From Bacteroidota bacterium (GTDB lineage Bacteria > Bacteroidota > Bacteroidia > Bacteroidales > VadinHA17), in the NCBI GenBank assembly GCA_011049175.1, contig DSCJ01000107.1, positions 1 to 60,840 of the forward strand: a stretch of 60,840 bases of DNA. Reading direction: 5' to 3'. The notes under the pieces are model-generated. The model saw only the letters and a program-made list of their open reading frames with translations, was not told the origin of the DNA and made no database searches. The translations under genes were made by a program, and so were the position numbers. Below are positions 60,766 to 60,840 of the stretch, one piece after another. Position 1 is the stretch's first letter. Each line of letters starts with the position of its first letter.

Positions 60766-60840
60766 TTATGGAGTTATTTATTGCTACTTCAGGAAAATAA
60801 GTTTTTCAGGATTGTTTGTCACAAAAAAAAGAAAAAGGAA

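Larger units (their letters stand above)
60474..60840. other. Trailing non-coding stretch, with promoter-like box for PorP/SprF
   Basis: No long gene is seen. A minus-strand TATATTCG (60532-60525) lies 52 nt before the PorP/SprF start and may be its -7 box. The rest holds a tiny reading frame and a terminator-like hairpin, listed separately. Confidence 0.45.

Noticed and set aside
1-60840. tRNA, rRNA, CRISPR or phage genes
   Set aside because: Gaps between genes are short, and reading them showed no tRNA T-loop pattern, repeat-spacer array or integrase. A tRNA scan would be the decisive check.

Overview
The window looks like a chromosomal stretch from a Bacteroidota bacterium, most likely Bacteroidales or the related Marinilabiliales. 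The evidence is of several kinds. It carries a PorP/SprF-family outer-membrane protein, a type IX secretion 'plug' (DUF5103) protein and five envelope proteins with WD40-like PD40 repeats. It has Na+-NQR, an E1 alpha/beta fusion, and the gene neighbourhood HsdR_N protein - AMP nucleosidase - holA, which I recall from Bacteroidales. Promoter-like boxes of the form TAnnTTTG recur 24-35 nt upstream of start codons, and recognisable Shine-Dalgarno sites are rare. I saw no rRNA, tRNA, CRISPR array, transposase or integrase.

Layout. 1-2.6 kb: a divergent LemA-like protein, LemA and two TPM-domain proteins, all rightward. 2.6-8.8 kb: a leftward block of M23 peptidase, CapA-like protein, MerR regulator, Nif3, coiled-coil zinc-ribbon protein and TPR protein. 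8.9-16.3 kb: alaS, a convergent ChaN-like protein and two tandem acyl-CoA synthetases. 16.3-23.4 kb: a sodium/solute symporter, recR, a PLP aminotransferase, a large glycosyltransferase fused to a decayed sugar-transferase module, and a 2-oxo-acid dehydrogenase E2. 23.6-34 kb: five consecutive paralogues that share signal peptide, TPR and PD40 modules but have different C-termini: membrane anchor, OmpA, OmpA, none and SPOR. This is the most unusual part of the window. 34-38.6 kb: GNAT, orphan HsdR_N protein, AMP nucleosidase, holA, rhomboid protease, gmhB and YqgE. 38.7-46 kb: Wza/Wzc-type export pair (the kinase has an extreme tyrosine-rich tail), an NhaC antiporter and the E1 alpha/beta fusion. 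46.2-53.6 kb: two tiny Cys-containing membrane proteins, one with the NqrM cysteine pattern, convergent with the leftward operon nqrABCDEF-apbE. 53.8-60.8 kb: T9SS plug-like protein, pruA, FtsB/DivIC, a glycosyltransferase, an OmpH/Skp protein and PorP/SprF.

How the genes fit together. Na+ economy is one theme: NQR pumps Na+ using redox energy, ApbE flavinylates NqrB and NqrC at SGAT/SGGT sites that are visible, an NqrM-like protein may deliver iron to the NqrD/NqrE cysteines, and NhaC and the SSS symporter use the gradient. A second theme is the envelope: T9SS/gliding-type components (PorP, plug, PD40-OmpA), peptidoglycan enzymes, polysaccharide export and a Skp-like chaperone. The five-gene PD40 array has C-termini suited to different layers of the envelope. 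I infer a set of related scaffolds anchored at different depths, but no such system is proven by the sequence. Start codons were adjusted by homology remembered from the families, signal-peptide position and promoter boxes. No database search or statistical computation was possible.
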